64,000 nt of DNA from the NCBI RefSeq assembly GCF_029714205.1, contig NZ_CP121648.1, forward strand, positions 5,777,001 to 5,841,000, read 5' to 3'. The DNA is from Methylobacterium sp. CB376. GTDB lineage: Bacteria > Pseudomonadota > Alphaproteobacteria > Rhizobiales > Beijerinckiaceae. The position numbers and the translations under genes were made by a program. The notes beneath the pieces are model-generated. The model made no database searches. It saw only the letters and a list, made by a program, of their open reading frames with translations, and was not told the origin of the DNA. Of the stretch, positions 52,573-64,000 are shown piece after piece; within the stretch, counting starts at the first letter, position 1; each line of letters begins with the position of its first letter.

Positions 52573-53529
52573 ATGGCGAAGAACAAGCCCAACCGCAAGC
52601 CTGAGCCGGCGCCGGTGCCGCACGGGCCGCACCCGCACTCCTCCGCCTGGGCCGCCGCGGCGGCGGAATTCGAGGCGCGGAGCCCCGGCTCGATGGCGGC
52701 CTACGCGGCCGCCCGGCCGGTGCCCGGGCCCGGCCTCGCCGTGGTGCGGCCGGACGCGCCCTTCTCCCTCGCGGCCATCGACCCGAACGCGCCCAAGGAC
52801 GCCGACAAAGAGGCCGCCGTGACCGCCCTCGCGGTCGAGCGGGCCCGGATCCAGGCCTTCCAGGAGCGCCTCTACGCCGAGCACCACCGCAGCCTGCTCG
52901 TCGTGCTGCAGGCGATCGACACCGGCGGCAAGGACGGCACCATCCGGCACGTCCTCGAAGGGGTGAACCCGCAGGGCTGCCAAGTCTGGTCCTTCAAGAC
53001 GCCGAGCCGGGAGGAGCTCGATCACGACTTCCTCTGGCGCTACCACCAGCACACGCCGGGCCGCGGCATGATCACGGTGTTCAACCGCAGCCACTACGAG
53101 GACGTGCTGATCGTGCGGGTCAAGAAGCTGGTGCCCGAGCCGGTCTGGTGCGAGCGCTACGGCCTCATCAACGATTTCGAGCGGCTCCTGACCCTGTCGG
53201 GCACCACGGTGCTCAAGTTCTTCCTGCACATCTCCCGCGACGAGCAGAAACGCCGGCTGGAGAGCCGGCTCAAGGACCCGCAGAAGCGCTGGAAGTTCGA
53301 CCCCGCCGACCTCGTCGAGCGGGAGGCCTGGGACGATTACCAGGCCGCCTTCCAGGACGCGCTCACGCGCTGCGCCACCGACCACGCCCCCTGGTACGTG
53401 GTCCCGGCGAACCAGAAGTGGTTCCGCAACCTCATCGTGGCGCGCACCATCGCGGACACGCTCGAAGCGATGAACCCGCAATATCCGAAGCCGCCCGAGG
53501 AACTCGACAGCATCACCGTGCCGGATTGA
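52573..53529 (+). CDS. Polyphosphate kinase 2 family protein
   Basis: 318 residues. It transfers phosphate between polyphosphate and nucleotides. Walker A-like LVVLQAIDTGGKDGTIRHVL, then CQVWSFKTPSREELDHDFLW and GMITVFNRSHYEDVLIVRVK (Walker B-like), and the lid FLHISRDEQKRRLESRLKDP. QKRWKFDPADLVEREAWDDY follows, as usual for PPK2. The first 60 residues are Pro/His-rich and unconserved. The nucleotide preference (GDP, ADP or AMP) is not determined. ATG 52573. Confidence 0.95.
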   Translation: MAKNKPNRKPEPAPVPHGPHPHSSAWAAAAAEFEARSPGSMAAYAAARPVPGPGLAVVRPDAPFSLAAIDPNAPKDADKEAAVTALAVERARIQAFQERLYAEHHRSLLVVLQAIDTGGKDGTIRHVLEGVNPQGCQVWSFKTPSREELDHDFLWRYHQHTPGRGMITVFNRSHYEDVLIVRVKKLVPEPVWCERYGLINDFERLLTLSGTTVLKFFLHISRDEQKRRLESRLKDPQKRWKFDPADLVEREAWDDYQAAFQDALTRCATDHAPWYVVPANQKWFRNLIVARTIADTLEAMNPQYPKPPEELDSITVPD

Positions 53530-53997
53530 GCCGACCTGTACGGAGATCTTGCGGAGATCATCGAGGAGATCGGCCGGGTAATCCATTCTCGTTCGTGGCC
53601 GATGCGGACGAAACCACAACATCACGCCCCGACTTGAGGATTTCTCCGGAAAGGGAGCGGCTCTGCGGCGAGGCGGGAAGGTCTCGCGCACTAAACTTCT
53701 CCCGCGACGCGTTGCTTCGGCAGCTGTTGACACCGTCCGATACGGGCGTAACCTCGGTTCTCGCGGGCGCGGTGGCGAAACTCTCGTCGCGCAGCATCGA
53801 TGATGGGCGGGCGCAGGGGCGGCGCCTCTGCGGCATGGATCGCTGCGGGGCTCTCCCCTGTTCGGGCCTGCGCGGGCGGCGCCTCGGCGGATGCCGGTCC
53901 GAGACCGAGAGCCCGCGGCGAAGGTCAGTCTCGAAAGGCCCTGAGGGGCGCGCGGCGGGCCGGACCCGGCCGCGCGGCCCGACGCGAGGGGGCGCCG
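53530..53997. other. Intergenic region before the patatin-like gene, with candidate promoter
   Basis: No convincing gene. A sigma-70-like pair, TTGACA (53727-53732) and TAACCT (53749-53754), with a 16-nt spacer, reads plus and could start the patatin-like transcript about 245 nt ahead of its ATG. The open frame running through 53800-53997 is Arg/Ala-rich and not protein-like; a GAGGGGG site supports ATG 53998. Confidence 0.4.
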
Positions 53998-56382
53998 ATG
54001 GGTCACGCCAGCGATCACCGTGACGAGGGGCCGCGCGCGCCCCTCTCCCGGGCCTGGGACGGGGTCCTGCGCTGGCTGCGGGTGCTCTGGGTCTGCCGGG
54101 CGAGCGCGGCCAGCGCCCTTGCCGGCCTCGTCCTGTTCACGCTCGCCGGCCCCGCCCGGGACCTGTTCATGGAGAGCCAGCCCTACGGCCTCTACTGGAC
54201 CGGGTTCTTCGCCATGGTCCTGGCCTGGGCCCTGATCGTCCACTACGCGGCGCGCAAGGTGCTGGAGCAGCAGGCCTGGGCCGAGCCCGGGACCCCGCTG
54301 CCGCTCGCCGGGGCCTGCCGGCACGCCCTCGCCGAGCGCTACCGCTGGCCCGCCGCCTGGGTGCCGCGCCTCCTCGGCCTCCTGTGCCTCGTCGCGGTGT
54401 GGCTCGGCATCGCGGGCGCGGCCGCCGACCTCGCCCCGGCGCGAAGGGCCCTCGACCTGCCGGATCCGCGGCGCCTCCTGGGATTCCTGGCCGTCGTCGC
54501 GGTGCTGTACGCGGCCTACGTGGTCCTGCGGCGGCGGCTGGCCGAGCCGGGGCTGCGCCGGGAGCCCTGGCCGGCCTACCTGCACGACGTCGTCACCGGG
54601 GAGGGCGGCAGCCTCCTCAGCGAGCCGACCCCGTTCTGGTTCTTCGCCCTCGCGACGCCCGAGGGGCGGCGCCGGCGCGGCGGCGGGGCCGGCGTCAGGG
54701 GGGACGCCGTCGCCTTCCTCCTGCTGGCCTTCCTGGTCGTCGTCTGGGGCATCGCCGTCGCGCTGCCCGGGCTGGTCGAGACCGTCACGCCCCGCGCCCT
54801 GTTCGTGGTGCTGATGCTGGGCCTGCCCGTGTCGCTGCTCGCCTTCCTGTCGGCGCTCTCACACGCCCTGCGCCTGCCGGTGATCGCGCTCCTCGTCCTC
54901 GGCCTCTTCCTCGGGACGGGCGCCGTCCGCGACTTCCACGACCTGAGGCGCCTCGACGGGCCCGGGACGGTCCGCCCGGGGCTGAGGGAGGCGATGGAGC
55001 GCTGGCTGCGCCTCAATTGCCGCCCGGACGACCCGCAACCCTGCCGGGCGCGGCCGGTCATCCTGGCGAGCGCGGGCGGGGCGAGCCGGGCCGCCTTCTT
55101 CACCGCCACCGTGGTGGGCGACATCCTGGCGGACGGGCGCGTCGACCTGCGCCGGCGGCTCTTCGCGATCTCGGGCGTGTCGGGCGGCTCGGTCGGCGCG
55201 GCCTTCATCCGGGCGGCGCTGGACGACGCCCGGCCGGACGGCGGCGCGCCCTGCGGGCGGGTCGGCCGCGCCTGGTTCCGCCACGACGCGCGCCCGACCG
55301 GGCCCTATACCTGGAAGGAGTGCCTGCAGGCCCTGACCGCCGGGGACTTCCTGTCGCGCCCCTTCGTGGGCCTGGCCTTCCGCGACCTGTTCGGCTTCCC
55401 GCTCCACGACCTCGTGGGGATGGCCGACCGGGCCGTCCTGCTGGAGAGGGCCTTCGAGGACCAGTACCGGGCGCTGGTCGGGCCGGAGGGGAGCCGGGAC
55501 GGCGGGCTGGCGCGGGCGCTCGGGGAGGAACCGGTGGGGCCGGAGCGTTGGGCGCCGCGCCTCATCCTCAACACGACCTCGGTGCTGGACGGCCGCCGCT
55601 CCCTCGTCTCCGACCTGCTGCCGTTCCGGTGCGACGGGGGCGCGGACGCGCCCCTGTTCCCGACCGCCGTCGACCTGTTCGAGACCCTCGGCGCCGGGCG
55701 AAGCTGCGCGGACGGGGCGCCGGCTGCGACCGGCGCGGTGGCGGCCCTGCGCCTGTCCTCGGCCGCGACGGCGAGCGCCCGCTTCCCGGTGATCTCGCCC
55801 CACGCCGTGATCCGCAGGCGCGCCGAGGCGGCCGGGTCGCTCGGGGACGCGGTCGACCTTCTGGTCGATGGCGGCTACTTCGAGAATGACGGGTTGACCA
55901 CGGCGCGCCAGCTCGCCGAGGCCATGCAGGCGGTGTGGCCGGGCTTCCCGAAGGCCGTCATCCTGCACGTCACCAACAACCCGACCTCGGAATCCTCCGG
56001 CGGAGGCGACGTGGCGCAACGCTCGCCGCGGCGGCAGGAATTCGTCGACGGCCTCCTGGCCCCGTTCAGGACCATCCTGGCGACCCGCGACGGCCACGCG
56101 GCGGTCGCCCTCTGGACCGCCCAGCACGCCTCATCGGCGGTCGAGGAGGTGCTGTCGTTCCAGGTCTACGACGCGGTGGCGCCGGGCGCGAAGGAACCCG
56201 GCTGCGCCCTCGCGCGCGCGCCGGAGACGGCCCGGGGCGGCGGGTCGGTCGACCGCATCAAGGACCTGTCGATGAGCTGGTGGCTGTCGGGCGCCGTCCA
56301 GGCCTACCTCGACAGCCAGCTCTGCCACCCGGCGAACCGGGCCGCCTACGGGCGGCTGCTGACGCATCTCGGCATTCCGTGA
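53998..56382 (+). CDS. Multi-pass membrane patatin-like phospholipase protein
   Basis: 794 residues from ATG 53998 (ribosome site GAGGGGG). The N-terminal half (about 25-310) has around eight membrane helices, such as SALAGLVLFTLAGPARDLFM and LLLAFLVVVWGIAVALPGLV. The C-terminal half is a patatin-type hydrolase: glycine-rich oxyanion loop VILASAGGASRAAFFTA, nucleophile elbow FAISGVSGGSVGAAF with Ser at about 395, and the DLLVDGGYFENDGL motif with catalytic Asp about 624. Both catalytic residues are present. Membrane-fused patatins may act on phospholipids in stress or envelope remodelling. It lies downstream of ppk2 in the same direction, with no other partner. Confidence 0.85.
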   Translation: MGHASDHRDEGPRAPLSRAWDGVLRWLRVLWVCRASAASALAGLVLFTLAGPARDLFMESQPYGLYWTGFFAMVLAWALIVHYAARKVLEQQAWAEPGTPLPLAGACRHALAERYRWPAAWVPRLLGLLCLVAVWLGIAGAAADLAPARRALDLPDPRRLLGFLAVVAVLYAAYVVLRRRLAEPGLRREPWPAYLHDVVTGEGGSLLSEPTPFWFFALATPEGRRRRGGGAGVRGDAVAFLLLAFLVVVWGIAVALPGLVETVTPRALFVVLMLGLPVSLLAFLSALSHALRLPVIALLVLGLFLGTGAVRDFHDLRRLDGPGTVRPGLREAMERWLRLNCRPDDPQPCRARPVILASAGGASRAAFFTATVVGDILADGRVDLRRRLFAISGVSGGSVGAAFIRAALDDARPDGGAPCGRVGRAWFRHDARPTGPYTWKECLQALTAGDFLSRPFVGLAFRDLFGFPLHDLVGMADRAVLLERAFEDQYRALVGPEGSRDGGLARALGEEPVGPERWAPRLILNTTSVLDGRRSLVSDLLPFRCDGGADAPLFPTAVDLFETLGAGRSCADGAPAATGAVAALRLSSAATASARFPVISPHAVIRRRAEAAGSLGDAVDLLVDGGYFENDGLTTARQLAEAMQAVWPGFPKAVILHVTNNPTSESSGGGDVAQRSPRRQEFVDGLLAPFRTILATRDGHAAVALWTAQHASSAVEEVLSFQVYDAVAPGAKEPGCALARAPETARGGGSVDRIKDLSMSWWLSGAVQAYLDSQLCHPANRAAYGRLLTHLGIP

Positions 56383-56507
56383 GGCCCCCGGCGCGGGGAC
56401 CGGGCGGCCGGCCCGCCGCGCCGGCGCGCGAGCGCCGCTCTGGGCCCCAGCGCCAAACTGACGTAAGGTCATGCGAGGGCGCGCGGCGCCGCGACGGAGC
56501 TCATCCC

Positions 56508-57473
56508 ATGACCGCCAACCGGTGCGTGCTCGCCGGGATCGTGACCTATCACCCCGATCCGTTCGAACTCACCCGGCTCGTCGGGCGGATCGCGCCCCAG
56601 GTCGAGGAGATCCTGATCGTCGCCAATTCCGACCTGCCGGACGCCCTCGCGGCGCAACTCGGCGAGGTGTCCGGGCCGACGCCGCTGCGCGTGCGGCGCG
56701 CCGCGGGCAACGAGGGGCTCGGCGCCGCCTATAACGGGCTCGCCTCGCGGGCGCGGGCGGGCGGGTTCGGCTTCGTGCTCCTCCTCGACCAGGACAGCCT
56801 GCCCGGGCCGGGCTGCGTCGCCGCCCTGCGGGCCGGGTTCGCGGCGCTCGAGGCGGCGGGCGAGCGGCCGGCCCTGCTGGGGCCGCGGCCGGTCGGGCCG
56901 GGCGGCGCGCCCCTGAAGGCGCCGCCCCCGCTCGCCGGCCGCGCGGCGGAGGGCCGCCTCGTCCCGGTGGCCTTCGCGATCTCGTCCGGATCGCTGATCC
57001 GCCGCGAGGCCCTCGACGCGGTCGGCCCGTTCCGCAGCGACTTCTTCATTGACGGGATCGACGTCGAGTGGTGCCTGCGGGCCGCCGCCGCCGGGTTCAC
57101 GGTCTGGCGGGCGGAGGACGAGCCGATGGCGCACGCCCTCGGGCGCGGGGTGATCCGGCTCCCCTTCGGGCTGCGTCTCGCCGACCAGCCGCCCGCGCGC
57201 GTCTACACGGCGATCCGCAACCAGCTCGCGCTGCTGCGGCTCGCCCACGTGCCGGCGCGCCTCAAGGCCCGGATGCTGCTGGCCCTGCCGCTCCGGATCG
57301 CCGCCTACCTGGTCCGGGCGCGGGCCTCGCGCGAGATCCGCTCGGCGCTCTGGTGCGCGGTGCGGGACGGCGCGACCCTCCGGCTCGGGCCCCCGGGCCG
57401 CCGGTTCCGGCCCGCGCCGGCCGGGCACCGGGTCGCGGCGGGCGGCCGCGCCGGGCAGCCGCGCCGGTCCTGA
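56508..57473 (+). CDS. GT2-family glycosyltransferase (rhamnosyltransferase-like)
   Basis: 321 residues from ATG 56508. LAGIVTYHPDPFELTRLVGR then EEILIVANSDLPDALAAQLG form the nucleotide-binding start. RRAAGNEGLGAAYNGLASRA and GFGFVLLLDQDSLPGPGCVA hold the DxD-type metal site. FISSGSLIRREALDAVGPFR-like sequence, then FFIDGIDVEWCLRAAAAGFT (the D-x-E-W-C signature) and the NQLALLRLAHVP region follow. This pattern is shared by rhamnosyltransferases and related enzymes of O-antigen or exopolysaccharide assembly. It converges on gyrB with 6 nt between the stops. Confidence 0.92.
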   Translation: MTANRCVLAGIVTYHPDPFELTRLVGRIAPQVEEILIVANSDLPDALAAQLGEVSGPTPLRVRRAAGNEGLGAAYNGLASRARAGGFGFVLLLDQDSLPGPGCVAALRAGFAALEAAGERPALLGPRPVGPGGAPLKAPPPLAGRAAEGRLVPVAFAISSGSLIRREALDAVGPFRSDFFIDGIDVEWCLRAAAAGFTVWRAEDEPMAHALGRGVIRLPFGLRLADQPPARVYTAIRNQLALLRLAHVPARLKARMLLALPLRIAAYLVRARASREIRSALWCAVRDGATLRLGPPGRRFRPAPAGHRVAAGGRAGQPRRS

Positions 57474-57479
57474 CGCGGG

Positions 57480-61704
<4,225 letters not shown>

Positions 61705-61770
61705 GGAGATCCGTCGGCGGAGATGGCTCCCGGTCTTTTAGCCGAGAAGCTGACGCGGAGCACCTCGCGC

Positions 61771-61830
61771 GGCAAGGCGCCCGGCAAGGCGCCCGGAAAG
61801 ACGCCCGGAAAGACGCCCGGAAAGACGCCC
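61771..61830. repeat. 12-bp tandem repeat, five units
   Basis: ggcaaggcgccc at 61771 and 61783, then ggaaagacgccc at 61795, 61807 and 61819. It lies upstream of the MBL gene in non-coding sequence; the unit is a multiple of three. Confidence 0.88.
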
Positions 61831-61924
61831 GCAAGGCCGCCTCGCCGCGCCCCGACGCCGCCCGGCCCCGGCCGCCGCCACCGATCCTGGAAATTTCGCG
61901 GCCGCGACCGATCGTCGGTTGTCA

Positions 61925-62195
61925 ATCGTCGTCGCTCGCAGTAGGTTCTCCTAGTCGTAACCTTAGGTAAGTATCACCAACACGGAACAACTTCGGCGTT
62001 TGTGTGCACACGATATTTCACGCCATCGCTGGATTCTTGCTTCAGTGTGAGAATGAAATCTACAATATTTGGCTGGCAATATCCAGATCCGGGACGAAAT
62101 AATCACCTGGATCGAATATGAACGCAATCATTCTCGCAGGAAAACCTATTTCTGCGATGAAGAGAGATCGTTCGTCTGCAAAAGGCTGGAAGATC
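61925..62195. other. AT-rich region upstream of the tyrosinase gene
   Basis: This interval is far richer in A and T (for example TTCTTGCTTCAGTGTGAGAA) than the rest of the window, which is GC-rich throughout. It is the likely promoter region. ATG 62118 and ATG 62157 are in frame with the tyrosinase but lie inside the AT-rich part. A GTGTGCACAC palindrome lies near 62000. No promoter hexamers were assigned with confidence. Confidence 0.5.
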
Positions 62196-63860
62196 ATGGC
62201 GGAGAAACTTGACATGACGGCGACCGGGCGTGAGGTGATCGCAGGCGGAGTGGCGGCGGGCATGATCGCGGCGACGGGCGGGGCGGATGCGCAGGTGCTG
62301 CGCCCGCGCCTGCGCCCGGACCTGGCCTCGCCGACCGGAAAGAAGATGCTCGCGCTCTACGCCGCCGCCGTGCAGGCGATGCAGGACCCGGCGATCAACT
62401 ACCCGCCGCAGCCGCAGAGCTGGACCTTCCAGTCCTACATCCACGCCGTGCCGGCCAATCCCTTCGACCCGGCCTTTTCCGGAGGGCTCCCGTCCGGCAC
62501 GCCCGCGCTGAAGACCCGCATCGACGAGATCTACGGCAACCCGCCCGCCGGCAGCCCGGCCGCCGCCTGGAAGGAGGCGGCGCTGAAGTGCTGGGGCACC
62601 TGCACGCATGCGAGCCCCTATTTCGCGACCTGGCATCGCTGGTACATGTACTACTTCGAGCGCGTGTGCCGGGTGATGTGCAAGGATCCGAACTTCCTGC
62701 TGCCCTACTGGAATTACGGTTCCGGTCCGAACGCGACGCTGCAGCTTCCGCCGGGGTTCCGGAACCAGGACTATCCCTCGCTGATGTTCGACGACCGCGG
62801 GGTCGGCTTCTCCACCCCGCAGGGCGACGGCGCGCAGAACGTCGCCATGAACGCGGGCGGCTACATGCCGTTCTCCCTCATCAACTACATCCCGGCCCTC
62901 TCCACCAAGGAGATGTTCCCCTCCGACACCAATGCGATCCCCATGGGTCCGTCGCAGCCGGGCTACGCCGCGCTCGGCATGACCGGGCGGCTCGAGAACG
63001 CGCCGCACGACATGGTGCACCTCGGCGTGGGCGGGTGGATGGGCAACATCCCCTCGGCGGCGGGCGATCCGATCTTCTTCGTCCACCATTGCCAGGTCGA
63101 CCGGCTCTACGCCTCCTGGGAGGCGCTGCCCGGCTCGACCTACAATTGGGGCGACCTGCCCATGCAGCCGAGCGAGTCGACCTGGAAGGATCAGCCGGCC
63201 TGGTTCGTGGACGGGTCCGGCGACCTCGTCCGGGTTCGACTCGGCGACGCGATCGACACGGCCAAGCTCGGCTACGGCTACGACACGCTGGTCAAGCCGT
63301 CGCCGGTCCAGGTCGCGGCGCTCTCCCCGAGCGCCGCGCCGCGGCCTGCCCCCGCGATCGTGGAGGCCGCGATGCGCACGAAGGCTTTCGCGGTCGGGGC
63401 CGGCGGCGCCACCGTGACCTTCGCCCCGGAGCCGGGCGCGGCGGGAGTCGAGCCCCGCGCCGCGAGCCCCGTCGCGCGCGACGGCGGGTCCGCCACGCTC
63501 GTCCTCGAAGGCGTGAGGCTGCGGCGGCGCCCGCCGGCCCCCCTCAGCGTCTTCGTGAACCTGCCCAAGGGCACGGCGCCGCAGCTCAACGGCCCCTACT
63601 ACGTGACCACCCTCAACTTCTTCAACTTCGACCTCGCCACGGGCCTGCCGATCGCCCACGGGCACGGGACGGGGCACGCGGACCACGCCGCCCCGGCGCG
63701 GGCCGACCTGCGCATCGAGGTGGGCGCGATCCTGGCGGCCCAGGAGGCGAAGGGGCTCTGGGACCGCGGACCGATCACCGTGACGATCACCACGCTCGGC
63801 GCCGACAGCGTGGGCGAGGCGACCTACGTCACCTTCGACGGCGCCACCCTGACGCCCTGA
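62196..63860 (+). CDS. Tyrosinase-family copper oxidase, probably exported
   Basis: 554 residues from ATG 62196 (GGAAG 4 nt upstream); ATG 62118 and 62157 are in-frame options. An N-terminal ATGREVIAGGVAAGMIAATG stretch resembles an export signal ending in ADA. The CuA site uses His in SYIHAVPANP, CTHASPYFATWHRWYMYYFE; the CuB site His in LENAPHDMVHLGVGGWMGNI and DPIFFVHHCQVDRLYASWEA. All six copper His positions look present. The C-terminal part (about 370-550) is a beta-rich domain, LVLEGVRLRRRPPAPLSVFV, unlike the catalytic part. It could oxidise phenols to quinones, for melanin or lignin-derived aromatics. Confidence 0.9.
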   Translation: MAEKLDMTATGREVIAGGVAAGMIAATGGADAQVLRPRLRPDLASPTGKKMLALYAAAVQAMQDPAINYPPQPQSWTFQSYIHAVPANPFDPAFSGGLPSGTPALKTRIDEIYGNPPAGSPAAAWKEAALKCWGTCTHASPYFATWHRWYMYYFERVCRVMCKDPNFLLPYWNYGSGPNATLQLPPGFRNQDYPSLMFDDRGVGFSTPQGDGAQNVAMNAGGYMPFSLINYIPALSTKEMFPSDTNAIPMGPSQPGYAALGMTGRLENAPHDMVHLGVGGWMGNIPSAAGDPIFFVHHCQVDRLYASWEALPGSTYNWGDLPMQPSESTWKDQPAWFVDGSGDLVRVRLGDAIDTAKLGYGYDTLVKPSPVQVAALSPSAAPRPAPAIVEAAMRTKAFAVGAGGATVTFAPEPGAAGVEPRAASPVARDGGSATLVLEGVRLRRRPPAPLSVFVNLPKGTAPQLNGPYYVTTLNFFNFDLATGLPIAHGHGTGHADHAAPARADLRIEVGAILAAQEAKGLWDRGPITVTITTLGADSVGEATYVTFDGATLTP

Positions 63861-64000
63861 GCGCGGGCGGCGCGAGGCGGATCGCCCCCGCCTGCGCGGG
63901 GGTCGATCTCCTCGACGGCGCCGGTCCCCCGGGAGGGCCGGATGGCTGCCGCGTCCCGGCCGCCCGGTCGCGGGTCAGGCGCCGGGCGGCGAGCCGCCCG
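63861..64000. other. 3' flank of the tyrosinase gene
   Basis: CCCCCGC (63885-63891) can pair with GCGGGGG (63896-63902) around a 4-nt loop, a possible weak terminator without T-run. A TCA at 63975-63977 could be the stop of a minus-strand gene continuing beyond the right edge, but too little is in view to name it. Confidence 0.3.

Noticed and set aside
52486..54585. A 699-residue minus-strand frame across PPK2 and the patatin-like gene
   Set aside because: Antisense to two recognisable proteins and without any motif; GC-driven.

Overview
The window is high-GC alphaproteobacterial chromosome, most likely Methylobacteriaceae (Methylobacterium-like). This rests on the gene set (XRE regulator-metK-trmB, HWE kinase, HisKA/receiver/cyclase signalling, SpoA/FliN, orphan PF04392 binding proteins), on frequent GTG/TTG starts with GGAGG-type ribosome sites, and on the lack of plasmid or phage replication genes. 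The species call is inference; no database was searched.

Layout. 1-2.5 kb: a truncated M48 lipoprotein protease and an SNase-like protein, then a tRNA-Arg(CCU) gene split by a 222-nt group I intron of the Azoarcus type. 3-7.6 kb: XRE regulator, metK, trmB and a three-PAS HWE histidine kinase. 7.9-15 kb: two orphan ABC substrate-binding proteins, then an overlapping operon of membrane histidine kinase, single-domain receiver and receiver-adenylate/guanylate cyclase. 15-20 kb: a sulfur-flavoured accessory block with broken cytochrome c and MetQ fragments meeting head to head, an LLM flavin monooxygenase, a nitroreductase, an Rrf2 regulator and a small NAD(P)/FAD-binding protein. This block is bracketed by an inverted dispersed repeat. 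20-30 kb: murJ, a GT2 glycosyltransferase, ChbG-like deacetylase, sodB, a HAD dehalogenase, an L,D-transpeptidase, lipB and a FliN-like protein, ending in tRNA-Leu(GAG).

30.3-32.7 kb is a gene-poor tract just downstream of tRNA-Leu, with small orphan ORFs, a DUF4267 membrane protein and a resolvase fragment; it looks like the worn remains of an integrated element. 32.8-38 kb: a VOC protein and housekeeping pheT, pheS, rplT and rpmI. 38-44.5 kb: a GT4 glycosyltransferase, a glycogen-debranching-type amyloglucosidase, a TsaA/TrmO protein and a chemotaxis receptor. 44.7-51.6 kb: a minus-strand group that may form a surface-polymer module: a Pls/PosA-type NRPS-like protein of 1351 residues, a Wzx-like flippase and a FemAB/BioF2-like acyltransferase. 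51.9-64 kb: a histidine phosphatase, PPK2, a multi-pass membrane patatin-like protein, a rhamnosyltransferase-like GT2, gyrB, an aldo/keto reductase, an MBL hydrolase and a tyrosinase preceded by unusually AT-rich DNA.

Short tandem repeats whose unit is a multiple of 3 (12, 15, 18, 24 bp) occur at five places. A dispersed repeat with perfect 14-17-bp hairpins lies against the 3' ends of genes; in sodB and the first ABC-binding-protein gene the stop codon itself lies within repeat sequence. Most other long open frames on opposite strands are GC-driven shadows.
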